Below, piece by piece: positions 56,437-64,000 of a stretch of 64,000 nt of DNA (the stretch's first letter is position 1; each line of letters begins with the position of its first letter). This DNA comes from Talaromyces rugulosus (Eukaryota > Ascomycota > Eurotiomycetes > Eurotiales > Trichocomaceae), in assembly GCF_013368755.1 (NCBI RefSeq), contig NC_049563.1, forward strand, positions 5,766,001-5,830,000, given 5' to 3'. The notes below the pieces were generated by a model that worked only from the letters and a program-made list of their open reading frames with translations, did no database searches and was not told where the DNA came from. Both the position numbers and the translations under genes were made by a program.

Positions 56437-56552
56437 ATCCCCTCCTTTGAAGGCTGGCGTCCCGACAGTCACATAAATAGTCGCAGGCCCCCCCCGTCGC
56501 ACAGGTAGGCTGATTTCCTTTTGTTAACATTCTTGGTGGTGATGTTCTAACC

Positions 56553-57086
56553 ATGTCGTCAAAGCAAAATATCGATAAAAACAATTTGTTCGCCCGTATT
56601 GTTGAAACCGGGATCGTTCTTCTTTTCCCTTGCCACAAGTGTGCTCTTTCAGGGAAGTCGTGTATTAAATCAGAAATTTCAAAGCGTTGCAGTGAGTGTG
56701 TTCGCAGCGGTCGCGGTCGTTGTGTTGAGATGGCGTCTTCGGATTTGGCATGGAAGAAGTTGTTGGCTGCTCAAAAGAAAATTGAGGAGGATGAGGAGGC
56801 AACTCTAGCGAAACTTCTTCGTCTCAAGAAACAGCGGAAGCTGCTTCAGAAGCGCGCCGGTCAGTTCATTCAGACGGACATTAAGGATGTGGAGGAGTTG
56901 GAGCGTTTGGAGGAAAAGGAGGAGGAGGAACGGAAACGAGAGGCCGAGCTGCAAAAATCAAACGAGATGATTGCGGCTGCCATCCAGGAGTTTCCCGTGT
57001 CGTCTAACAACGAGTTCGACCACGTCCTTTCCGAGTTTCTTTCTGGCGAAACGCTCGAATCTTTTCGGGGCAGTTCAAATGCCTAA
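56553..57086 (+). CDS. Antisense ORF of family A: C6 zinc-cluster-like plus coiled-coil protein
   Basis: A 177-aa protein encoded opposite to gag-pol. Its 3' end overlaps the pol end by 83 bp. Six cysteines (27, 30, 37, 46, 49, 57) are spaced C-x2-C-x6-C-x8-C-x2-C-x7-C, which fits the Zn2Cys6 rule of Gal4-type regulators, though the usual basic residues between the cysteines are few. A charged coiled coil covers about 65-140, then an acidic tail. There is no RT, gag or signal sequence. The 3' LTR is the only nearby promoter, so antisense LTR transcription is implied. A decayed homologue is at 610-1070 in the RIP-damaged copy. A nuclear DNA-binding or dimerising role is inference; a structural zinc protein is also possible. 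Confidence 0.75.
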   Translation: MSSKQNIDKNNLFARIVETGIVLLFPCHKCALSGKSCIKSEISKRCSECVRSGRGRCVEMASSDLAWKKLLAAQKKIEEDEEATLAKLLRLKKQRKLLQKRAGQFIQTDIKDVEELERLEEKEEEERKREAELQKSNEMIAAAIQEFPVSSNNEFDHVLSEFLSGETLESFRGSSNA

Positions 57087-60000
57087 CTGGTTCCCATGAA
57101 TTGTGTTCAGGTCCGTATCCTTTCCAGCTGACTAAGTAAAAGATTCTTCCTTCTACTAACTTTCTCTTCAGAATGTTTTCAACTTCATATTCATCCTCGG
57201 TTGCTTCGTCGTTACTGTTTTCTGGGTTTTCGGTTGGTTCCAATAATGAGATGTGAAATACTGGGTGCACTTTCATTCTTGCTGGTAGTCGGAGTTTGTA
57301 ATTGTCGTTGGCGAGTTTTTCTTGAATCGTGAAAGGTCCGTATTTGATAGCGTCAAGTTTGTTGCTTGGTCTCTTGCTTGGAATGTTGAATTTTTTCTGT
57401 CCAATTGTTCGTCGTAGTAAGTAAACTTTCTCCCCCTTTTTGAGGATTGGCGCGTCCTCGCGCTTCTTGTCGTAGTAGGTCTTCATTCGGTTTTCAGCCC
57501 ACTTGATGTCTTTCGATATTGTCTGATGGAGTGCCTGTAGTTTGTTGGCTTGTATTATCGCGGCTTCGGATAATCCTTCTCGTGGTACTTCAGACCATGT
57601 CATTCTTGGGTGTCGTCCAAGATTTGCAAAATGTGGAACTTGTTTCGTTGTAGCGTTTTCTGCATTGTTTAATGCGAACTGTGCTAATGGTAGTAGTTCT
57701 ACCCAGTTGTCTTGTTCCCAGTCTAAATAGTGTCGAAAATACTGTTCAACTGTTTGAATCATTCTTTCAGACTGGCCATCAGTCTGTTGGTGATTCGCGG
57801 TTGATAGTTTGTGATGCATTCCGCATGCCTTTGCAATTGTCTGCCAATATTTGGATGTGAACAACTTGTCTCGGTCCGTGATGAGTTCGTTTGGTAATCC
57901 GGTCCATACAAAAACTTTTCGTAACATAAGTTTTGCACATTGTTCTGCTGTCATATCCTTTGGTGTTGGTTCTAGGATAACATATTTCGTAAGTCGGTCG
58001 ACCGTTATTATGGCATCGGTGTAGGTAACTCCTGTTACTGGGTCCTTGGACTGCGGTAGTCCTTGGATAAAGTCAACAGTGATACTTTTCCATGCTTCTT
58101 CTGGTACTTCCGGTATTTGCATTTTTCCAAAGGGTTTGTGGTGTACTGCCTTGTTTCTGTTGCATTCGTCGCAGTTTCTGATGTAATTCTCAACCCTTTT
58201 TCGGACATAAGGAAAGTAGAATGTTCGGGTAATCATTTCGATTGTCCTTTCAACTCCTTGGTGTCCTTTTGTTGGAGGATCGTGGTAGCGCTGAATGACT
58301 TCTGTAGTCATATTCTGCGGTACTCTGATCATTCCATTCCATATCGCTAAGCCTTTCTGAACATTTTTCGTAACTTGTCCGGCTTGTAATTCTTCTTGTA
58401 TTTTTTGATCCTTGTTGGTTTCCTGATGCATTCGTTCGTAGAATGGATCATCGTCAACAACTCTTATTGCGGTCGCAATGATTGCATTGTGATTGTGGCG
58501 TAGAACTCCTGATTCTTCTTGCAGAATGTTTGTCTTGGGGGGTTCTATCCCGATCGCGTAATCTGGTCGTCTGCTTAATGCGTCTGCGGCTGCATTTTGT
58601 TTTCCTGGGATATGTTCAATCCTGTAATTGAATTTGGCTAGTTCTTCGGCCCATCGTATTTGTCTTCCAGATAATTCTTTTGTTGTCGTAAAGTACTTCA
58701 AATTGTGATGATCGCTTTTGACGATTACTTCATGTTTCGCTCCTTGGAGATAGTGTCGCCATTGTCGAAATGCTTGAACTATCGCGAGTAATTCTCGGTC
58801 GTGGACGTCGTAGTTAACTTCCGCCGATGTAAACTTTCTCGAGTAGAATGCGACAATCTGCGTTTCTCCTTTTTCATTGATTTGTTCATGGATTGCTCCA
58901 AGAGCATATCCAGATGCGTCTGTTCGTAGAATGCTTTGTAATTCTGGGTTAAATAGTTGTAAGATTGGCGCAATTTTAACGAGTTCTTTAACGTTTTCAA
59001 AAGATCGTTGTCTCCTTGCTGTCCATTCAAATGGTTCGTCTTTTTTCAGCAATTCTGTCATTGGTGTTGTAACGTCTGAGTATTTCTCAAGATATCGTCG
59101 AACGTATCCGCTGGCTCCAAGAAAAGATTGTACGTCGTGGACGTTCGTTGGAGTTGGCCATTCGAGGATAGCGTCTAATTTTTCTTTCGGTATCTCTAGT
59201 CCGTTTGTTGTATATACCATTCCTAGGTAGTTGACTCGTGTGGTGTCGAATTCACACTTCTTGATTTTGAGAGTCAATCCTGCTTCCATGAGTTTTGTCA
59301 TAACCAGTCGTACATGGTTATCGTGTTCCTTCGGGTCTTTTGAGTAGACTATAACATCATCGAAGTATACTGCAACGAAGAGGTTAAGGTATTCTCGTAG
59401 GATGTGTGTCATAAACCTCGCGAATTCTGCTGGTAGCCTTTTGAGTCCCATAGGCGCTACTAGCCATTCGTACAGTCCCAAGTCTGTAAGGAATGCTGTT
59501 TTCCAGATGTCGTCATTTTTCATTCGTAGGTTGTAGTATCCCCATTCAACGTCGAACATTGTCATGATTTTTGCGCCTTGCAATAAATCTCTCTTCTGTT
59601 CCTGATGTGGCGCTTTGTTTGCGTCGTCTTCGGTCATGTTATTTAATTTTCGGTAGTCGATGACCATTCGTGGTGATCCGTCGCGTTTTGGTACAAACAT
59701 TGCTTGTGCAGAAGCCTTTGCTTTTGATTCTCTGATGTAACCGGCTGCTAAGAATTTCTCAATGAATTCCTTAGTAGTTCGGAGTTCATCTTGTGAGATT
59801 TGTCGTTGCTTCACTTGTGGCACCTGCGCTCCTGCTTTGAGAGGTATCTCTGCTTCATATTCCTTTTCGTGTTGTGGTAGTCGATATTCTTTTTTCACAA
59901 ATAATTCGGTAAAGTTTCGATATTTTTCTGGTAGCTTGTCGAGCACTTCCTTCAGTTCCTTTTCGTAGATTTCTTTTGGTTTCCTTCGTGTTTCAATTTG

Positions 60001-62814
60001 TCGGTCTATTTCGTTTATTTCTTCAGCATGTTTCACCTTCAACTGCTGGTTCGGTTTGATCCCCATTTGCTCTGTTCGTAGCATCTTCAGGTCTATTGAC
60101 ACCGTCTCGTGTTTCCAGTCAATGATAGGATTATGTTTCCGTAGCCATGTCATTCCGAGTATAACGTCGAAATCCTTTCGCTCGAACGGACTTAAATCCA
60201 GTTGGATGCCTTCTTCGTGTTCTCCTGATTTGATTGTGATGTTTTTAGTTCGTCGTACGAATCCTTCGATCGTGATTTGTCCTTCAAAATTTTGTACAGT
60301 ATGCCATAGGTTTGTTTCGTACGTTTGGATCCTGTTTTTCCTGACGTATGCTTCGCTAATGTAATTTGTCGATGCTCCTGAGTCGAGGAGTAGTTTGGCT
60401 TCGTGTCCGTCGATTGTTCCTTTGATAATGATCACAGTTTCTCCTGTCTTGATGGTTGTGGCAATAAGGTGATGTCCCTTTCTGTGTCTTTCAAGGTATC
60501 GTTTCTGTGATAGAACAATTTCGGTCCAATCTTCATCGGTGTAGATGACTCGTCCTTCGTGGTATGGACATCTTTTCGCGTAGCACTGGTCAGTTTCGAT
60601 GCTATTATGGAAAGGATGCCAAATTTCTTCTGCGTAGCACCAACATTCGTTCCAGCCCTTCGGACAGTCCGGGATGGGTTGATAGATGATCATCGGTGCC
60701 GTTGGCTTCCATTTGTTCTTTTCCTTTTCTTCGAGGTGAGTCGGACATTTTGACTCATAGCATTGCGTCCAGTGTATTTTCTTGTGATGGTGTCCTCCAT
60801 ATTGTGGGTAGTACATGCATGAACATCTTTCGGTATGCCCAAGCATCGGGTGGCACAACCGTGTTCCTTTGGTGAGTGAGACGTATTCGAATTCGTTTGC
60901 GAGTGCGATGTTCTTTTTCCCGTGCATATCGCATTTGTGAAATGTCCACTCGTGGCATTTTTCGCATTCAAGGATGTGTTGTCGGTATGTCTGAATAGAG
61001 TCTTCCCAACATACTGGTTTGGGTGGTTTGCAACTGCATTCTCGTTTTGGTTCTTCGTAGTCGATTTCAGGGAATTCCTCTGTTGTTTCGGAGTCTTCAC
61101 TGTCTGTTTCCAGTTCTTCTTTGCTTGTTTCTGGAATCTCAATTCTTGTTCCTGGAACCGTCGTGTTGGTTCCTAGGACTGAATCCCATTCTTTCTTTGT
61201 GATTAGTGGTCGTTTCTGGAACAGTCTGATTGTTTCATTTGCTTGGTTGATCGCTCTTGCGGCGTCTTTTCTGAGGTTGGTTGTTCTTGCTAACTGTGAT
61301 TGTTGCGGGGTGTCTGATTCTCGATCCGAGTCCTCGTGGTCAACTTCCTTGTCTTTTCCACCGTCTCGAAACGTCAGGGGGTGTTGGCTTTCACTTCCTG
61401 ATGAAAGGTCATCAATACGCCGTCCAGCGGTTTTGCTGTATTGGTCTTCTCTGCGAGGTTCTCTGATTGGTCCTTTCTCTTGACCTTGTCGTAGGTGAGG
61501 TTGCGCTTCTTCCGGGTTAGCGTCTTCTTCCTGGGGTGGTTCCCTTTCTGAACTCTGTCTGAGGCGTCCCTTAGATTGCCCAGGGCTATCTTCTGGCTCG
61601 AAATTCTCGAGCGCGTTGTATATTTCTTTTTCCAATATTGGTCCCCAGAAGTCCTTGACTTCATCGACCTGTTCGTTTTCTGACTCCTCCTCTTCACTGT
61701 CCAAGGGGGTCACAATTGTCTGGTGTATGGCCGCAATTTGTTGATGGACTGTTGTTATCTTCTGAGGGCTGACGTTACCGTTCTGTTTGTTTTGCCCTGA
61801 TCGGCACTGTCGTGCAAAGTGTCCTTTTCGTCCGCACTTGTAACAAGCTTTGTTTTCCTTGCGCTTGGCCATTTCTTCCTTACTGATCACGTTGTTGAGC
61901 TGCATCTTGACATCGCCGTCCTTGTCGTATTGGGTTCCTCGCTTTGCCGATGTGTTGGCATACTGAGGGAATCCTCCAACTTTCTTCCACCTCTGAAACT
62001 CCTGTCGCTTCTGTTTGATCTCGAACAGTTTGTTGTCAATCTTGACCGCCATCTCAATGAATCTGTCAATGTTGTCGGGTCGGTCGAGTTTGATGAGTTC
62101 CGTCTGGACTTCTTCCTTGAGCATGTTTTCAAAGGTTGCGATTTGAATAGCATCATCATAGTGCAGTGGTGTTACTATCTGTCGGAATTTGGTTGCTAAC
62201 TGCTGAGCGGATCCGGTCTGTCGTAGGTATCTTAGTTGTCTTTCTGCGGTCCGTAGCTCATCGATATTTCCGAACGCTTCTCCAAGTTTCTGTTTGAACA
62301 TGCCGTAGTTCGAAAACAGTTCCCTGGTGATAGTTCCCCAACTACCTTTGTCGATAGTGTATAATTCACTTAGCATAGGCTGTATCCATTCTGCTGCTGC
62401 ATCGGTAAAGCATGATGCCACAAAGATCATTTTCTTTTTGTCATTGGTGATCTGGTTGGCTTCGATATGCATTTCCATGTTGACCAAGAATGTCTTCAAC
62501 TTAGATCTAGTTCCGTCGAAGGTCATGGGTTTTGGTAGCTTGACCCTGTTGCCGGCTGTTCCAGCTTCGCCAGGTGGTATAGCCATGACTTGAGCTTCGA
62601 GTTGGTTGACATGATCGTCTCTTTCAGCGACCGCAGCTTGCAGTCTTTGAATGTGTTCATTCATTTGATCGATGACTCTTTCCAACGTGGTGAATCTTTG
62701 CTGAGTTTGTTCGTCGGGTTCATCGTCACTGTCTTGATCGACTGGTCTTGCTTGTCTTGCAGGTGGGCGCGGAGTTGCCGGTCCTGCTGCTGGTGCGTTG
62801 CTATTTCCTGCCAT
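57004..62814 (-). CDS. Gag-Pol polyprotein of family A
   Basis: A single frame of 1,936 aa, so no recoding is needed. Order: coiled coil (about 40-75); gag domain (about 95-275); CCHC knuckle at 324-337 (CYKCGRKGHFARQC); acidic linker; an unusual Cys/His-rich module (about 593-752); aspartic protease DSG at 811-813; reverse transcriptase with Asp1088 and YFDD at 1150-1153; RNase H (TDASGY near 1298); integrase with the HHCC zinc region ending CDEC (1548-1551) and DD35E residues Asp1581, Asp1647, Glu1683; and a C-terminal chromodomain (FYLVSWKGYGPEHNSWEPV). Two small departures: FDVEWGYYN replaces the common LDLRSGYHQ, and YFDD replaces YLDD or YIDD. No stops or frameshifts, so it looks functional. 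Confidence 0.95.
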   Translation of the reverse strand: MAGNSNAPAAGPATPRPPARQARPVDQDSDDEPDEQTQQRFTTLERVIDQMNEHIQRLQAAVAERDDHVNQLEAQVMAIPPGEAGTAGNRVKLPKPMTFDGTRSKLKTFLVNMEMHIEANQITNDKKKMIFVASCFTDAAAEWIQPMLSELYTIDKGSWGTITRELFSNYGMFKQKLGEAFGNIDELRTAERQLRYLRQTGSAQQLATKFRQIVTPLHYDDAIQIATFENMLKEEVQTELIKLDRPDNIDRFIEMAVKIDNKLFEIKQKRQEFQRWKKVGGFPQYANTSAKRGTQYDKDGDVKMQLNNVISKEEMAKRKENKACYKCGRKGHFARQCRSGQNKQNGNVSPQKITTVHQQIAAIHQTIVTPLDSEEEESENEQVDEVKDFWGPILEKEIYNALENFEPEDSPGQSKGRLRQSSEREPPQEEDANPEEAQPHLRQGQEKGPIREPRREDQYSKTAGRRIDDLSSGSESQHPLTFRDGGKDKEVDHEDSDRESDTPQQSQLARTTNLRKDAARAINQANETIRLFQKRPLITKKEWDSVLGTNTTVPGTRIEIPETSKEELETDSEDSETTEEFPEIDYEEPKRECSCKPPKPVCWEDSIQTYRQHILECEKCHEWTFHKCDMHGKKNIALANEFEYVSLTKGTRLCHPMLGHTERCSCMYYPQYGGHHHKKIHWTQCYESKCPTHLEEKEKNKWKPTAPMIIYQPIPDCPKGWNECWCYAEEIWHPFHNSIETDQCYAKRCPYHEGRVIYTDEDWTEIVLSQKRYLERHRKGHHLIATTIKTGETVIIIKGTIDGHEAKLLLDSGASTNYISEAYVRKNRIQTYETNLWHTVQNFEGQITIEGFVRRTKNITIKSGEHEEGIQLDLSPFERKDFDVILGMTWLRKHNPIIDWKHETVSIDLKMLRTEQMGIKPNQQLKVKHAEEINEIDRQIETRRKPKEIYEKELKEVLDKLPEKYRNFTELFVKKEYRLPQHEKEYEAEIPLKAGAQVPQVKQRQISQDELRTTKEFIEKFLAAGYIRESKAKASAQAMFVPKRDGSPRMVIDYRKLNNMTEDDANKAPHQEQKRDLLQGAKIMTMFDVEWGYYNLRMKNDDIWKTAFLTDLGLYEWLVAPMGLKRLPAEFARFMTHILREYLNLFVAVYFDDVIVYSKDPKEHDNHVRLVMTKLMEAGLTLKIKKCEFDTTRVNYLGMVYTTNGLEIPKEKLDAILEWPTPTNVHDVQSFLGASGYVRRYLEKYSDVTTPMTELLKKDEPFEWTARRQRSFENVKELVKIAPILQLFNPELQSILRTDASGYALGAIHEQINEKGETQIVAFYSRKFTSAEVNYDVHDRELLAIVQAFRQWRHYLQGAKHEVIVKSDHHNLKYFTTTKELSGRQIRWAEELAKFNYRIEHIPGKQNAAADALSRRPDYAIGIEPPKTNILQEESGVLRHNHNAIIATAIRVVDDDPFYERMHQETNKDQKIQEELQAGQVTKNVQKGLAIWNGMIRVPQNMTTEVIQRYHDPPTKGHQGVERTIEMITRTFYFPYVRKRVENYIRNCDECNRNKAVHHKPFGKMQIPEVPEEAWKSITVDFIQGLPQSKDPVTGVTYTDAIITVDRLTKYVILEPTPKDMTAEQCAKLMLRKVFVWTGLPNELITDRDKLFTSKYWQTIAKACGMHHKLSTANHQQTDGQSERMIQTVEQYFRHYLDWEQDNWVELLPLAQFALNNAENATTKQVPHFANLGRHPRMTWSEVPREGLSEAAIIQANKLQALHQTISKDIKWAENRMKTYYDKKREDAPILKKGEKVYLLRRTIGQKKFNIPSKRPSNKLDAIKYGPFTIQEKLANDNYKLRLPARMKVHPVFHISLLEPTENPENSNDEATEDEYEVENILKRKLVEGRIFYLVSWKGYGPEHNSWEPVRHLNCPEKIRAFRQKETRKGRGRTRC

Positions 62815-62874
62815 GATTAGCTCGTTAGTAAGGTTCGATTGCTTACCTAGTTCTCAAAACTTCGTGTTATGAGG

Positions 62875-62883
62875 GTGTTTTAT
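62875..62883 (-). promoter_or_regulatory. Candidate self-priming primer-binding site of family A
   Basis: In element sense the bases right after the 5' LTR are ATAAAACAC. They are the complement of GTGTTTTAT in the LTR (plus strand 63059-63067). A TATA box (GCTATATAAG, 63101-63110) lies about 36 bp upstream of that segment, so the RNA would begin with the priming sequence. Confidence 0.5.
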
Positions 62884-63496
62884 TGTCAATCGGTTCAACA
62901 ACTCGTCACCAAGATGTGAATCGGGGTGGGTATTCTGCTAACAGAAGGCAAGATGAGAAGTTTGTGTAAGGCAATCCTAGGATAAGTAGAGTACTATCGC
63001 AATGATAGGCTGCAAAGTATGTTGAAGAGTAATAGTAGTATGCTATTTGCTTGAGAGAATAAAACACAATAAACTAGATACATGATGGTAAATGAGTGTC
63101 CTTATATAGCGGATCCTAAACATAGCGAGCATAGTCAAGCTCTGCTTGACTATGTTTAACACATAGTTCCTTAGCATAGTCTCACTATGTTGACTATGCA
63201 GTCACGTGCCTAATTCCGTAAGGTGGGTCTTTTCGTATGGAGACTCTTTTCGTGTGGAGATCCTTTCCGTACGGGATCTCTTTTCGTACGGAGTCTGTTT
63301 TCGTATGGAAACCATTTCCATACGACACAGGCTTCCGTTCGATGAGTCATTCCATGCGGGAGTATAAGTGTAGGCGTTTCTTCCTTCTCGGGTACAATCA
63401 GAGATTCTACCCCATGAGAATATCCAATAACCTTTGCTTATGTAACTAGCGTCCGCTGTCACATCTATTGGCTGAGCGTTATCGATTCTTATGACA
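62884..63496 (-). repeat. 5' LTR of family A (613 bp)
   Basis: Carries, in element order, TGTCATAAG start, the U3 array of CGTA(T/C)GGA words (63228-63330), the CATAGTCAAGC hairpin (63130-63154), the TATA box (63101-63110) and the inferred RNA start near 63067. Confidence 0.95.
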
Positions 63497-63501
63497 GAAC
63501 T
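63497..63501. repeat. Target-site duplication gaact, right copy
   Basis: Second copy of the 5-bp duplication at 55819-55823. Confidence 0.9.
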
Positions 63502-64000
63502 GAGCTACTGATAAATGCTGTGTCTAGTTATTCTGTCACTAGTTTATATAGCAGTGTAGATAGTGTTTTATAATCTGGTTTAATCTCTCTGTCTGGTTGT
63601 CTGTCTGTGGGTGAAAAGCAGTGCTTAATTATTACTTGATTCTGAACTGATATATTAGTTCAGACTAGAATCTGCTAGTGAAAAGTGATCTTTGGTTAGT
63701 AACGATGTTATCTGGGTAGCTATAGATGTTGAAAACTCTCTTGGTTATTATATCTGCAAGTTCTTTAGTATTAATACTCTTTTTATAAGGAATATAAGTG
63801 CCTAGCTTAGTAAAGTGGTTAACAACGACCAATATAAAGTTATAAACTTCTTTCTGAAGTCTGCTTAGAGGCAGGTCTATGATGAAGTCCATAGATAAGC
63901 TTTTACTTGGTCTTAAAAGGACTGGTAATGATTGTAATTGACTATAAGATCAGTACTTTCATATCTTTATAAGCTGATATATCTCATAAGTATGAATGTA
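63502..64000 (-). pseudogene. Family B pol, integrase core (continues beyond the window)
   Basis: The minus strand reads the integrase core: MDFIIDLPLSRLQKEVYNF, VNHFTKLGTYIPYKKS, and PDNIVTNQRSLFTSRF (the region of the second Asp, here mutated to Asn), followed by HPQTDNQTERLN. It joins 54950-55818 in the same frame direction across the family A insertion. Less RIP damage is seen here than in other remnants. Confidence 0.85.

Larger units (their letters stand above)
55824..63496 (-). mobile_element. Intact Ty3/Gypsy LTR retrotransposon, family A (613-bp LTRs)
   Basis: A 7,673-bp element: LTRs 55824-56436 and 62884-63496, a single 1,936-aa Gag-Pol ORF on the minus strand, and a plus-strand ORF between pol and the 3' LTR. 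LTR ends are TGTCA and TGACA. The LTRs appear identical, and the 5-bp duplication gaact flanks it. A polypurine tract (AAAGGAGGGGAT in element sense) lies at 56437-56448. It interrupts the integrase gene of an older element. Confidence 0.96.

Noticed and set aside
1..64000. CRISPR arrays, operons, ribosome-binding sites, tRNA or rRNA genes
   Set aside because: This is eukaryotic DNA. No regularly spaced repeats of CRISPR type were seen and I could not recognise any tRNA or rRNA.

Overview
The window reads as nuclear DNA of a filamentous ascomycete (Pezizomycotina). Genes have short introns (44 to 102 bp, GT...AG). Regulators are Zn2Cys6 and C2H2 proteins with fungal-specific middle domains. 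Long AT-rich tracts carry the stop codons expected from RIP (TGG to TAG, CAA/CAG to TAA/TAG). I cannot name the species.

Layout. 1-2620: RIP-damaged transposons (3' end of a Ty3/Gypsy element of family A, then the N-terminal part of a Fot1/pogo transposase). 3275-22567: a gene island that looks like an aromatic-acid catabolic cluster. It holds an amidohydrolase-type decarboxylase, a Baeyer-Villiger monooxygenase, a cytochrome P450, a Zn2Cys6 regulator, a C2H2 regulator, an intradiol ring-cleavage dioxygenase, a phenol-2-monooxygenase and a small secreted protein. 23553-27125: a dead MFS transporter and a dead paralogue of the C2H2 regulator. 27660-28250: unusual tandem and palindromic repeats. 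28280-33778: an intact 5,499-bp Gypsy element with identical 257-bp LTRs and a 5-bp target duplication. 34901-39591: three secreted or membrane genes (SnoaL-like, GPI-type cupredoxin, DOMON-b561). 40067-55818 and 63502-64000: a nested graveyard of RIP-mutated Gypsy and Fot1 copies. 55824-63496: an intact 7,673-bp Gypsy element (family A) with identical 613-bp LTRs and target duplication gaact, inserted in the integrase of an older element.

How the genes may work together (inference): the decarboxylase would turn a hydroxybenzoate into a phenol, the phenol hydroxylase would add an ortho hydroxyl, and the intradiol dioxygenase would open the ring. The P450 and the Baeyer-Villiger enzyme would prepare or trim the substrate. 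Two divergently placed regulators and a recurring CCCCGCA/TGCGGGG word in the island's promoters suggest a dedicated regulon. Enzymes after ring cleavage are not in the window.

The most unusual item is in family A. Between pol and the 3' LTR, on the opposite strand, lies an intact ORF for a protein with a Gal4-type C6 zinc-cluster spacing followed by a coiled coil. The decayed copy at the left edge has it in the same place. Both intact elements also have a primer-binding site that matches their own LTR (self-priming, as known for Tf1).

All calls come from reading the sequence by eye. No database search was possible. Splice sites were chosen by GT/AG, phase and conserved protein motifs.
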